From positions 1 through 26,405 of the IMG/VR virus record IMGVR_UViG_3300048625_000054: DNA of 26,405 nucleotides; one strand, 5' to 3'. Of the stretch, positions 5,965 to 13,053 are shown piece by piece; within the stretch, counting starts at the first letter, position 1, and every line of letters starts with the position of its first letter. A program made the position numbers and the translations under genes. Origin of the DNA: a virus. The notes beneath the pieces are model-generated. The model worked only from the letters and a program-made list of their open reading frames with translations, did no database searches and was not told where the DNA came from.

Positions 5965-6191
5965 AGTCCGAATCTTTCTTTAATTGCGGCTTCTGCGCCA
6001 GCAAGCGTTGCCTCATGTTGACTTCTGTCAAAGTTGGTACAAACATGCTGCTTGTCACCGGTGTACAAAGCATTGATGCACTCTGCAACTACCAACTTGG
6101 TATACGAATCTAATTGCGAACGATTTACGCTTGGGTAATGACTACCGCCTGCTTGCAATGCCAGTTCAGTTACGCTAGTCTTAAACTTCAT
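5961..6191 (-). CDS. small protein of the HFG-tail family (76 aa), divergent member
   Basis: The 76-residue protein has a helix with LALQAGG, a second with LDSYTKLVVAECINAL (28-43) and a short end IKERFGL. This matches the layout of two others in the window (10612-10851 and 13053-13271): AGG or AQ near the start, a helix F-x-x-L-h-V-x-E/K-C, and a terminal h-K-x-x-FG. Small proteins like this are frequent in T4-like phages, often in several copies, with no known function. Here the final His is replaced by Arg, so it is the most divergent. Overlaps of 11 and 4 bases join it to both neighbours. Confidence 0.75.
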   Translation of the reverse strand: MKFKTSVTELALQAGGSHYPSVNRSQLDSYTKLVVAECINALYTGDKQHVCTNFDRSQHEATLAGAEAAIKERFGL

Positions 6192-6717
6192 CGGCGCCCT
6201 CTACAACTTCTTCTGCATGGTCAATCGCCAGTTGCAGTATTTCTGCAACCATTTCATTTAGGGTGATGTTCTTTTCATGGGCCCGCAACATCAACTCGTG
6301 CAAGGTGTCTCGGTCAAGGTCCAGTGGAATACTGACCATTGTATCGTACTCCTGCTCTGTCATAATAGCAGTCATTTTGTCAAGGAAGTCTTCGTCAACT
6401 TCGAGATCGACATAGTTAACATCATCCCATGCTTGCTTATGGCCCACGTTACGCACCAGAGCTTCTGCTGTGTGCAAACGACGAAGGTCGTCACTGCCAA
6501 ATAGTCGATAAGCACGGTTGTCTTTGTAATCGTAACAAGCAACTTGATATACTTCTTGCGTTACTCGATCAAAAATAATCGAGGCGCTGTTGCTGTCCCA
6601 TGTATCTACACGCACATCTAAGGCGTAGGCATTGGGACCAAAGCATTGCCACTGGAAATCGCTACCTTCGGTAACACGGTACTGGCCTGCTTCAAGGAAT
6701 TGTTTTAATGTAATCAT
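6181..6717 (-). CDS. hypothetical protein with a ribbon-helix-helix-like end (178 aa)
   Basis: The 178-residue acidic protein has two parts. Residues 1-75 are beta-rich with Trp and Tyr (FQWQCFGPNAYALD, IIFDRVTQEVYQVACYDY). Residues 100-120 are acidic (DLEVDEDFLDKM). Residues 128-168 show a strand VSIPLDLD followed by helices TLHELMLRAHEK and TLNEMVAEILQLAI. This is the pattern of a ribbon-helix-helix (Arc/MetJ-type) dimerising, DNA-binding domain. A regulatory role is therefore possible. It is ATGA-coupled to RNase H upstream. Confidence 0.75.
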   Translation of the reverse strand: MITLKQFLEAGQYRVTEGSDFQWQCFGPNAYALDVRVDTWDSNSASIIFDRVTQEVYQVACYDYKDNRAYRLFGSDDLRRLHTAEALVRNVGHKQAWDDVNYVDLEVDEDFLDKMTAIMTEQEYDTMVSIPLDLDRDTLHELMLRAHEKNITLNEMVAEILQLAIDHAEEVVEGADEV

Positions 6718-7703
6718 TCTGGATATGCCTTTGAAAGGAAGTCTACGTAGTTTTGCAAGTTGTCACTGATACGTTTCAATTCGTACTTGCCACAAAATTT
6801 AAGAAACTTTGTACCAATTTGTGCTACATCTTTTGGGACACTGTTGGTTGCAATGGTTTCTGCAATTTGCAGTTTAACATCGTCGGGTTGAGCAGTCAAG
6901 TCAATCAGTGTGACGTTTCGGTTGTAGTCATCCAAAACCTTGTGCTCGGCACCATTATGGTCAACCCAACGTTGCAACATTAGATTGTTCCACGCGAAGC
7001 CTTTCGCTTCACGATCCCCAAACGCTTCCTCGAGTCCGACTTTATTCTTTGTACCTTTGGTCCGTACTCCCGGGTAGGCCGAGAAGACATTGTCGCTAGT
7101 GTCGCCGCGCATACACTTTTCGAAGAGGATCCACTTCGGATCCGGAACCTTTTTGGGTTCTTTAGTTTTCTTATCTTTGACTGGGGCACCCTTGGCGTCA
7201 AAGATACCTTTGATTGTGTGGAGCTCATCACTGATTCCGTTATATTGTTGAACATTGTCTGACAGTAACTGGTAGAAGTCGCTGTCGCTGCTGACGATCG
7301 TGTGTTGATCGTTTGGATGTGCTTGGATAAAGCCTGCAATCAAATCATCTGCTTCCAAGTTAGGATGCTGTAGAATTGTGCAGTTGCTTTTCTCGATGAA
7401 GAACGTTTTGAGTTCGTCAAAACTTTCCCAAAACAGTTTTTCTTCTTCTTGCTCGGCTTCGGTAAGTGCAGCACGGGCAACAGTACGATTGGCCTTGTAT
7501 GGAGCATAGAAGCCCTTGCGCCAGCTCTTGCCTTCTAAGCAGATGATAACGTGGTCGGCTTTTTGCTCACGGAATGCCTTGCCAATACTGGCCAGTGTAA
7601 CGTGGATAGCAAACCCCAATCGGTCCCATGTATCAGCTTGTCGATGTGCAGCATGTCGCGCACGGAAGAAGGTATTAGCAGTATCTACGATTAAATATTT
7701 CAT
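6714..7703 (-). CDS. rnh: T4-type RNase H / 5'-3' exonuclease
   Basis: The 329-residue enzyme removes RNA primers and trims 5' flaps during lagging-strand synthesis. T4 Rnh is about 305 residues, so this is close to full length. It shows the FEN/PIN order: D7 in the first strand, TFFRAR (11-16), YKANR (69-73, basic residues for the DNA bridge), EADD (117-120), SSDSDF (138-143) and GDTSDN (200-205) before PGVRTKGTK of the helix-three-turn-helix DNA clamp. Acidic residues for both metals are present. An insertion rich in Lys (173-187) separates the halves. The ATG at 7703 lies 22 bases after the SGNH gene. It should work with the sliding clamp encoded at 25589-26323. Confidence 0.9.
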   Translation of the reverse strand: MKYLIVDTANTFFRARHAAHRQADTWDRLGFAIHVTLASIGKAFREQKADHVIICLEGKSWRKGFYAPYKANRTVARAALTEAEQEEEKLFWESFDELKTFFIEKSNCTILQHPNLEADDLIAGFIQAHPNDQHTIVSSDSDFYQLLSDNVQQYNGISDELHTIKGIFDAKGAPVKDKKTKEPKKVPDPKWILFEKCMRGDTSDNVFSAYPGVRTKGTKNKVGLEEAFGDREAKGFAWNNLMLQRWVDHNGAEHKVLDDYNRNVTLIDLTAQPDDVKLQIAETIATNSVPKDVAQIGTKFLKFCGKYELKRISDNLQNYVDFLSKAYPE

Positions 7704-7725
7704 ACGTAATAATAGCAGTTAATGA

Positions 7726-8490
7726 TTACTTAGTCAATAGGTTTTGGACATAGTTGGCATACAAGAATTCGGCCCATGTTGTGTGTGCATCTGCTTTGAA
7801 ATGGTAACTATTTCGTGTAGCTGTTTGAAATCCACGGTTCTTTAACCAATTGAAATAGGTATAGTCTGGATCATATGGATTGATGTAGCAACCATTCCAA
7901 TCGAGTTCTTCCTCACCTAGGTTCTTGAGGTGACTAAAATCCAAATAGGTGTTAAAGAACAAATGCGGGATTTCGAATGCAGTAAGAGTGCAGTGTAGAT
8001 GATGTATAGTTTTGTGTACTTTCACTAACTTTTGGTTAATGACTTCTGGTTCCATTTGATCAATGACCCAAGACTTGTATTTCGACTTAATGGCGTCAGG
8101 CCAATCGTGCCCAATTCCGCCAGCGTTGACTTGCCAATAGCGTTGTGTATCAGGATCAAACCATTCTTCACGCTCCCAAGTTGCCCAGCCAATGATTAGC
8201 AAGTCGGGTTTATTCTCTAGTTGCCCGGTATGATGCGTTGCATTATCATCGCCTATTAGATAGTCCAGCGTGGTGCGTAATATACGGTCATTGCTACTGG
8301 CGCTTTCAGCACCGCACACCAATTCTGCATTGAGCATATTGGCTAGCACATTGCCATAACTAACCAGTAGATTATCAGGATGTGGTTTACGGCCTAGATG
8401 CTGATATCTGCGGTCGTCTTCTGCAAAGGCAGCGGTATGTGCAGCTTCTGCACCTGCACTGTGGCTATCTCCGTTGATATAAATTATCAT
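7726..8490 (-). CDS. SGNH/GDSL-hydrolase-like protein
   Basis: The 254-residue cytosolic protein has no signal peptide. It opens MIIYINGDSHSAGAE, with GDSH at 7-10 like block I (nucleophile Ser9) of SGNH hydrolases. ESASSNDRIL gives a block-II/III-like region, LLIIGWATWEREEW follows a strand, and ADAHTTWAEFL near the end supplies a late Asp-x-His (D234/H236). Such proteins are common in marine and freshwater T4-like phages. Some SGNH relatives act on glycans (esterase or acyltransferase). Here it could remove or add acyl groups on a sugar, but the substrate is unknown. ATGA overlap with the gene at 8487-8690. Confidence 0.75.
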   Translation of the reverse strand: MIIYINGDSHSAGAEAAHTAAFAEDDRRYQHLGRKPHPDNLLVSYGNVLANMLNAELVCGAESASSNDRILRTTLDYLIGDDNATHHTGQLENKPDLLIIGWATWEREEWFDPDTQRYWQVNAGGIGHDWPDAIKSKYKSWVIDQMEPEVINQKLVKVHKTIHHLHCTLTAFEIPHLFFNTYLDFSHLKNLGEEELDWNGCYINPYDPDYTYFNWLKNRGFQTATRNSYHFKADAHTTWAEFLYANYVQNLLTK

Positions 8491-8690
8491 GCTAGTTTCA
8501 ATTGCATAAATGTGGCCATCTTGGGATCGTCGAATATTACAATGGCGTTGGCATAGCCTCCACGAGCCGGTCTAACATCCCACCCTTCGCCGCCTATGCG
8601 ATTGTGTAGAACAAACTTGCGCGGCCCAACATACTTTTCCAATTGGTCAGCCATCCAGCGATATCCGCAATCAAATTCAATTTCAACCAT
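8487..8690 (-). CDS. small hypothetical protein (67 aa)
   Basis: The 67-residue protein starts MVEIEFDCGYRWMADQLEK and is not recognised. It has an acidic first strand, a helix, then a Gly-rich stretch (RIGGEGWDVRPARGGY) and a hydrophobic strand AIVIFDDPKMATFMQL. It looks like a compact alpha/beta fold. It overlaps the previous gene by 8 bases and the SGNH gene by 4, so it is made with them. Confidence 0.7.
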   Translation of the reverse strand: MVEIEFDCGYRWMADQLEKYVGPRKFVLHNRIGGEGWDVRPARGGYANAIVIFDDPKMATFMQLKLA

Positions 8691-8994
8691 TTTCTTTTAC
8701 TAATTCGATGACAACTCGGAGTTGTTCTAACATATCTGCCACTGCGGGATTGTTGTAATACTTACCAACATCGTTTAGTAGATCCATGATGCTTTCGTGA
8801 CCATCTGCGTCTATCGTTAATTGATACAAATAGGTAGACCCGTCGCCGAATATATTACCCACTGTGCCGCGTGAGTTACTAACGTGAATTACATCTCCTG
8901 CGGCAGGAGGGGTAGCAAAGCTCACTGCATTTTTGCAAGCAGTGTAATCAATGCCAGGTATTTGCTTTACACCATTGACGTGAACACTTAACAT
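8683..8994 (-). CDS. putative virion-associated protein (103 aa), beta N-terminus and PAVAD tail
   Basis: The 103-residue protein begins MLSVHVNGVKQIPGIDYTA and continues VSFATPPAAGDVIHVSN. The pattern (h-x-V-N-G-V-x-Q near the start, then F-x-x-P-P-x-x-G-D-x-I) is that of short beta-sandwich modules in phage tail fibres and baseplates. The C-terminal helix (YYNNPAVADMLEQLRVVIEL) is like that of the protein at 5240-5599. So these two may share a partner or an assembly role. No enzyme motif is present. TAATG and 8-base overlaps link it to its neighbours. Confidence 0.75.
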   Translation of the reverse strand: MLSVHVNGVKQIPGIDYTACKNAVSFATPPAAGDVIHVSNSRGTVGNIFGDGSTYLYQLTIDADGHESIMDLLNDVGKYYNNPAVADMLEQLRVVIELVKENG

Positions 8995-9245
8995 TATTCT
9001 TTGTACGCCGGATTAGGAAACTCTAGTTCAAACACATGATAGCTAATGCCATCGTCTGTGCTCTTAAGAGTTTCCAGTGTTCTATTGTGTTCAGCTTCTT
9101 GCTGAGTGGTGTAGAATCCGACGCCAACGTAGTTTGTACTACCAGCTGGTACAGATCCTGCGCTGGTTAAATTCAATCCACCTTTGGTAGACATTTTAAC
9201 CAGCTGATAGAATTTCATCGTTGGTGGTATTGGTAGAGAAACCAT
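8994..9245 (-). CDS. small hypothetical protein (83 aa)
   Basis: I take the ATG at 9245, which makes the one-base TAATG overlap with the gene before it. An in-frame start at 9266 would add 7 residues inside that gene. The protein starts MVSLPIPPTMKFYQLVKM, then a Ser/Gly/Thr-rich stretch, YVGVGFYTTQQEAEHNRTLE and the strand YHVFELEF. A segment that begins GFYTTQQEAE with a following helix looks like a small alpha/beta unit. The function is unknown. Confidence 0.7.
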   Translation of the reverse strand: MVSLPIPPTMKFYQLVKMSTKGGLNLTSAGSVPAGSTNYVGVGFYTTQQEAEHNRTLETLKSTDDGISYHVFELEFPNPAYKE

Positions 9246-9559
9246 TATTGCCACCCCAGTAAACACATTGTCTTAAACATTTCCCAATCCTCTTTATTCT
9301 GAAAGTAGAATCTATGATTACTTTCCATCCAGGTGCCCGGTTCAAGTGAATTGGTTAAAAACCCTTTAATAGAGGCTGTTTGTTTGCGAGTAGCATCTTG
9401 ATCCCATTCAGTCCAACTACCACGCATAGGAGTTGCACATTTGGCTCCACTAAGTGATTCACTCATTGGCTTAGAAGGCAATATCCAATAGTCAAAGGTT
9501 TTCTCTCTGACTCCATTGCCATCATATGATACGCTGCTATTGAGTACGCCGAATTTCAT
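9245..9559 (-). CDS. hypothetical protein (104 aa)
   Basis: The 104-residue protein starts MKFGVLNSSVSYDGNGVR. It has Trp-rich segments (YWILPSKP, RGSWTEWDQDA, GTWMESNHRFYFQNKEDW) and a short C-terminal helix with a Cys. I do not recognise the family. It is ATGA-coupled to the H1-tail protein before it. The small size and mixed charge do not suggest an enzyme. Confidence 0.7.
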   Translation of the reverse strand: MKFGVLNSSVSYDGNGVREKTFDYWILPSKPMSESLSGAKCATPMRGSWTEWDQDATRKQTASIKGFLTNSLEPGTWMESNHRFYFQNKEDWEMFKTMCLLGWQ

Positions 9560-10029
9560 GACACTTCTGTTTTACCGCCGCCAAGATCTCTACGATCAAT
9601 AACACGTGGCCGCATTTCTTCCGGTTGGTTGGCTTCCCATTGTTCGTATTCCTCTGTGAGGATATTACGGCAAATGGTCTTGAACCAATTATCAACAACG
9701 TCTGCATCAGTTTTGCCTTGGTATCCTGCACGTACTAACTTGGCAACAAAGATATCGTTCCAATCTAGTTCAAATGCTCCGTTACCAATGTTGTCAGTGT
9801 CTAGCTCTACACTGGTAATAGTTACATAAGGCTCGCCTTTGGCCGTTGCTGCATCCTTGGGACTCTTGCCCTTTACGGTTAGCTTGGGCTTTGTTGCTGC
9901 TGGCTTTTTAGCAGGAGCTTTTTTAGCTACCACTGGTTTTGTTACAGTCTTTTTAGCCACTGGCTTTTTAGCGACTGTTTTCTTAGCTGGTACTGCCTTC
10001 TTGGCTGCTACTGGTTTCTTTGTTGCCAT
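9556..10029 (-). CDS. small conserved domain with a histone H1-like Lys/Ala/Pro tail (157 aa)
   Basis: The first ~56 residues are low-complexity with repeats such as AKKPVAKKTV, very like the C-terminal tail of histone H1 and the AlgP/HctB-type bacterial tails. The rest is acidic and ordered: PYVTITSVELDTDNIGNGAF, LDWNDIFVAKLVRAGYQG, DNWFKTICRNIL, then EQWEANQPEEM and RRDLGGGKTE. The tail predicts sequence-independent DNA binding. The ordered part is a small domain seen in many phages without a known function. In-frame DNA of the tail is repetitive and prone to copy changes. A good AAAGGAA site precedes the ATG. Confidence 0.8.
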   Translation of the reverse strand: MATKKPVAAKKAVPAKKTVAKKPVAKKTVTKPVVAKKAPAKKPAATKPKLTVKGKSPKDAATAKGEPYVTITSVELDTDNIGNGAFELDWNDIFVAKLVRAGYQGKTDADVVDNWFKTICRNILTEEYEQWEANQPEEMRPRVIDRRDLGGGKTEVS

Positions 10030-10030
10030 A

Positions 10031-10261
10031 TTAAATTCCTTTTAACATCATTATAATTGCTTCGTGTCGGTGATACCATCGATCCTCGATGACAGGTTCA
10101 CCGGGTCCTGTGATAATTCTACGTCCACGCATAGCTGTGGTCATAAACATCCAGCGCCCGGTATTGTAACACTTACGTGGCCATGCACAGAACACGTATG
10201 TAAAATGTGCTCGATCATTAAACGGATCGTACATTTGTACTCCTGGATCAAACCCTGACAT
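10031..10261 (-). CDS. small hypothetical protein (76 aa)
   Basis: Starts at the ATG at 10261, which makes a TAATG overlap with the DUF2061 gene; the in-frame start at 10276 lies inside that gene. The 76-residue protein is rich in aromatic residues, Met, Arg and His (DRAHFTYVFCAWPRKCYNTG, RWMFMTTAMRGRRI, EDRWYHRHEAI) and has two Cys near residues 25-31. A small metal or nucleic-acid-binding fold is possible but not demonstrated. Confidence 0.65.
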   Translation of the reverse strand: MSGFDPGVQMYDPFNDRAHFTYVFCAWPRKCYNTGRWMFMTTAMRGRRIITGPGEPVIEDRWYHRHEAIIMMLKGI

Positions 10262-10437
10262 TATTGCTTTCCCCATTTGACTCTAAGCCAAACTCGTTCC
10301 ATTGTGTATTGTACAATAGCCAGAACAAAATGTATAGCCACGGCTTCACCTAAACCTGTCCACAAGGCAGTAATTAACAGAGCTACCAAACGATAGCTTA
10401 CTGTCCTTGCAATGGTCCTACTGTGAGTTTCGCTCAT
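10261..10437 (-). CDS. DUF2061-like small membrane protein (58 aa)
   Basis: I choose the internal ATG at 10437 because from there the protein matches the whole DUF2061 pattern: RTIARTVSYRLVALLITALW, a second hydrophobic helix AVAIHFVLAIVQY and the end MERVWLRVKWG. Upstream in-frame sequence overlaps another gene (10418-10615). The protein should be a two-helix inner-membrane hairpin with basic ends. The family is widespread in bacteria and has no assigned role. It overlaps the previous gene by 20 bases, as several phage genes here do. Confidence 0.75.
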   Translation of the reverse strand: MSETHSRTIARTVSYRLVALLITALWTGLGEAVAIHFVLAIVQYTMERVWLRVKWGKQ

Positions 10438-10615
10438 TTCGTCTTTCAAAGATTTCGTCGAACACTGCCCTAAGCTCTGCATTAACTCGAGCAACAGCTT
10501 CAGGGCTATGCCGTTCTTGCCACTCTGCACTGCGTTCCAGTCCTTGACTTTCCATAACACAGGGGCAATGCGATTCACCGCACTGTGGGCCTAGACATGC
10601 GCATGGTCCCATCAT
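10418..10615 (-). CDS. small Cys-rich hypothetical protein (65 aa)
   Basis: Starts at the ATG of an ATGA overlap with the gene at 10612-10851. The N-terminal 20 residues contain five cysteines and a His (MMGPCACLGPQCGESHCPC), which suits a zinc-binding knuckle. The rest is a charged helix rich in Arg and Glu (ARVNAELRAVFDEIFERRNE). Protein-protein or nucleic-acid contact is likely, but the target is unknown. Confidence 0.65.
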   Translation of the reverse strand: MMGPCACLGPQCGESHCPCVMESQGLERSAEWQERHSPEAVARVNAELRAVFDEIFERRNERNSQ

Positions 10616-10851
10616 TCTTTAACTCCAAAATGTTTCTTCATCTCAGCGGCAGTCCAACTGTCGCGATCATTTAATCCTGTTGCTGCTTCAAATTGTTGAT
10701 TAGCAATATCGGCACATTTATTGACCAGCAACTGAGCGAACTTTTCCGCATCAAAGTGCAGGTAATCAATCTTGTCTACAACTGCGGAACCTTCTGTGGA
10801 ACAAATGATTCCACCTGCCTTCATAATCAGTAGTTTTGTGTGTTCGTTCAT
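10612..10851 (-). CDS. small protein of the HFG-tail family (79 aa)
   Basis: I take the ATG at 10851 (ATGA overlap with queE); a start at 10908 would lie in queE. The protein has MNEHTKLLIMKAGG at the N-terminus, a central helix FDAEKFAQLLVNKCADIANQ and the terminal MKKHFGVKE. It is a paralogue of 13053-13271 and, more distantly, 5961-6191. The repeated family suggests a common binding job performed with different partners, but no function is known. Confidence 0.75.
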   Translation of the reverse strand: MNEHTKLLIMKAGGIICSTEGSAVVDKIDYLHFDAEKFAQLLVNKCADIANQQFEAATGLNDRDSWTAAEMKKHFGVKE

Positions 10852-11720
10852 GCTAGGCTCGCATATAAGTGCATTTGCAGGTTCAACTTGAAACCATGTT
10901 CGATGCAATAGTGTGCAGCGTATTCGTGGTTAGCTTGGTTGGCTTTCAAGTCCAACAAGCCCGGTTCCCAGAAGCTGATAACTTCATCAACTGTGCTGCG
11001 CTCGGCCATTGTGATGTTGCCTTTTTCTGCACGAAGCAATTTGATCTTCTGCGGGAAACTGTTGTACACGTTCATTGGGCTGCAATAGATCTCTTTGCCT
11101 GTTGCTGCTTTCCAGTCATGTGCCCACTGTGGTACGCTGTTGTAAGGACTATCTACATCTGCACTCATAACAAACTTCAAACAGTCTGCACGTTGCAGGA
11201 TAGTTGCCGATGGAGCGAAGTACTTGGTAGGCTTACCGTCTTTTTCTGCGCACTTGGGACTACACACTAGCGTTACACCAGCAGGCACATCAGTAACAGG
11301 AATGCCGTTACTTTCAACCTGAACTGCCTTGAAATGTGCAAGTTGACGGGTCATAAATGCACTAATGTTCTCCTGCAGGAGTGGTTCGCCACCTGTCATT
11401 ACCAACACAACGCCAGGATAGTTGTTTAGTCCATTGTTTGCCCAAGTTGGCGTTGCTTTGCCTTGCTTGTTCCAATAGTCGTTGATGGCTGCATACATTT
11501 TGCCTTCGATTTGATCGTAAGTCATCCAATCGCCATCGTCAAAGAATGTATCGCAAAAGCTACACACTAAGTTACACTTGGCAAGTCGAATAAACAATGC
11601 GGGCATACCTGCATAAGGGCCTTCGCCTTGTAGTGTGAAGAACATGCTGGTCACAAACAAGCTGTCTGCTGGTGCATCCTTAAAATACTTCTTACCAATA
11701 ATTTCATTTGTTCCGAACAT
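10848..11720 (-). CDS. queE: QueE, 7-carboxy-7-deazaguanine synthase (radical SAM)
   Basis: The 290-residue enzyme converts 6-carboxy-5,6,7,8-tetrahydropterin to 7-carboxy-7-deazaguanine (CDG), with a 4Fe-4S cluster and S-adenosylmethionine. It has the typical opening FFTLQGEGPYAGMPALFIRL, then CNLVCSFCD with cluster cysteines C49, C53 and C56 (C-x3-C-x2-C), and TGGEPLLQ (109-116) which binds SAM. The Ser/Asn-rich VESNGIP and LVCSPK segments fit the family. It is somewhat longer than the typical bacterial enzyme (~210-245), with an insertion between residues 80 and 100. It sits after a MazG-like gene and near QueD and the Rieske oxygenase, as part of the 7-deazaguanine module. Confidence 0.9.
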   Translation of the reverse strand: MFGTNEIIGKKYFKDAPADSLFVTSMFFTLQGEGPYAGMPALFIRLAKCNLVCSFCDTFFDDGDWMTYDQIEGKMYAAINDYWNKQGKATPTWANNGLNNYPGVVLVMTGGEPLLQENISAFMTRQLAHFKAVQVESNGIPVTDVPAGVTLVCSPKCAEKDGKPTKYFAPSATILQRADCLKFVMSADVDSPYNSVPQWAHDWKAATGKEIYCSPMNVYNSFPQKIKLLRAEKGNITMAERSTVDEVISFWEPGLLDLKANQANHEYAAHYCIEHGFKLNLQMHLYASLA

Positions 11721-11721
11721 A

Positions 11722-11940
11722 TTATTTCAATAATCCTTGTGCTAGTGTTGTTAGTTCTTCGTTAGTTAACAAGAAATTATATGTGCTAGCGAAGTCAACT
11801 TCACCGTCGCGCATACACTCTTGAATGATCTCTAAACTATTTAGATCTTTTGGACTAGTGCTCTTCCACATACGCACTCGCATACGAAAGGCAGTCTCAT
11901 CTTTAACTGTGAATTCTTTTACTTCGATGCTGGGGTGCAT
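11722..11940 (-). CDS. small hypothetical phage protein (72 aa)
   Basis: The start at 11940 is set by a strong AAGGAAG site 4 bases before the ATG. It overlaps the MazG-like gene by 22 bases. The 72-residue protein begins MHPSIEVKEFTVKD, with strands AFRMRVRMW and a C-terminal part FASTYNFLLTNEELTTLAQGL. It is a compact alpha/beta protein of a type common in T4-like phages. No known function. Confidence 0.75.
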   Translation of the reverse strand: MHPSIEVKEFTVKDETAFRMRVRMWKSTSPKDLNSLEIIQECMRDGEVDFASTYNFLLTNEELTTLAQGLLK

Positions 11941-12212
11941 GTGTCTTCCTTGAAAATGTTTGACCACTGGTGTAGCTTTTCGCGCTTGGCACGGATAGCA
12001 GCTTGTACGCTGGGAGCGTCAATTACTCCGTATTCGGTTAGCAGCTCAATCATGCAAAGCACATCGCCTACTTCGGTTACTAGATTTTCACGCTGTGTCT
12101 TTCCTGACTTGTGCGCATTGTCTAGCCCGAATCGACGAGCTTTGCTAACAGCTTGGATTACCTCTGCACATTCTTCTTGCAGGATATCCATAATTTCTTG
12201 TTGTTTATTCAT
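11919..12212 (-). CDS. MazG-like nucleotide pyrophosphohydrolase (97 aa)
   Basis: The start is the ATG at 12212, overlapping the end of the Rieske gene by 8 bases; the in-frame start at 12245 lies inside it. The MazG/all-alpha NTP-PPase motif is clear: QEECAEVIQAVSKARRFG with E13, E14 and E17, then ENLVTEVGDVLCMIELL with E47 and D50. These acidic residues hold Mg2+ for cleaving NTP or dNTP to monophosphate. Phage MazG proteins are thought to clean up nucleotide pools or alarmones. Here, inside a base-modification cluster, it could remove unmodified or side-product nucleotides, which is inference. Confidence 0.85.
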   Translation of the reverse strand: MNKQQEIMDILQEECAEVIQAVSKARRFGLDNAHKSGKTQRENLVTEVGDVLCMIELLTEYGVIDAPSVQAAIRAKREKLHQWSNIFKEDTCTPASK

Positions 12213-13053
12213 CTTTAATCTTGTTGTCTCTAACCCATTTGCCAAAGTGTACGCAATGGTCTTCTAATCTGTTGCTGGCCTGCATTAACGGAAAGTAACC
12301 GCCTTTTTGCTTTTCAATGGCAGCAACGTCTTCGTGGAACACATCTTCTAGTGTTTCAAACTCTGCCCGCTTGGCAGCAGGTACACTGGGATTATAGTAA
12401 AATTGTGTAACCCAGTCAAATCCAAATTCATCGTTTATGTTTTTAGGTGTAGTGTAGTTAACCGAAACACATCCGGGACTCCATTCTACAAATACAAACG
12501 GATAAATGAATAGCCACCATCCGGTTGAGCATGTTTGCAAAATCCAACCATCCCCTTGACTCATGCCCACGTCATCTAGGTTAGTTTGTTCAGATAGCTG
12601 TGGGTGTATTGCACCCTCACCACGCCTGATATGGAACAGGTCTGCTTGAATTTCCATCATCCACAACCAGCTTCCATTACTAGTGCCGTTGCAGCTATGA
12701 CTATAAACTAACTCAGTTTCGGCGGCTAAGTCATTAACCCAATGATGGGTGGGTTCAACAAAGTCTTTCATTACTAATCCGCTGCGACCAATATCTGCAG
12801 ATCCGCAACTGATCTTACGATCGTTGTTTACTGGAGTACCAGTTGCATCCCATTCAAATCCATGAAAGTGGCACTGAATGTTTTGCACCACTTCGCCGGG
12901 CGTGTGCATTGGGTACATGCGGTGCGGGCAGTATCTATGAAACAAGTTGGCAACAGTGTTGGTGCTTGGGTTAAGAATAACCTCGGGCGTAACAAAGTTG
13001 CCTGCATTCATTGCAGCCTTGTGGGCATAGATCTTTGGAACGTTTTTAAACAT
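12205..13053 (-). CDS. Rieske non-heme iron oxygenase (alpha-subunit-like, 282 aa)
   Basis: Residues 42-64 hold the Rieske 2Fe-2S motif C-x-H-x16-C-x2-H (YCPHRMYPMH then CHFHGFEWDATG): C42, H44, C61 and H64. The second half has the mononuclear-iron pattern: a polar run NGSWLWMMEIQADLFHI with H141, then IHPQL with H150, and EDVAAIEKQKGG (from 241), a typical end of the family that supplies an acidic ligand. So both the electron-transfer and catalytic sites seem to be there. At 282 residues it is shorter than most alpha subunits (~330-450). No reductase or ferredoxin is visible, so host electron donors would be needed. The substrate is unknown. It sits between QueD and MazG/QueE. Start set by TAATG coupling. 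Confidence 0.85.
   Translation of the reverse strand: MFKNVPKIYAHKAAMNAGNFVTPEVILNPSTNTVANLFHRYCPHRMYPMHTPGEVVQNIQCHFHGFEWDATGTPVNNDRKISCGSADIGRSGLVMKDFVEPTHHWVNDLAAETELVYSHSCNGTSNGSWLWMMEIQADLFHIRRGEGAIHPQLSEQTNLDDVGMSQGDGWILQTCSTGWWLFIYPFVFVEWSPGCVSVNYTTPKNINDEFGFDWVTQFYYNPSVPAAKRAEFETLEDVFHEDVAAIEKQKGGYFPLMQASNRLEDHCVHFGKWVRDNKIKDE

Noticed and set aside
10438-10578. Longer form of the DUF2061 protein from 10578
   Set aside because: The added 47 residues are an out-of-frame reading of the gene at 10418-10615, and the DUF2061 pattern begins at the internal ATG at 10437.
10869-11270. Plus-strand open frame of 133 codons opposite queE
   Set aside because: The minus strand encodes a clear radical SAM enzyme with all motifs, and the plus-strand product has no coherent pattern.
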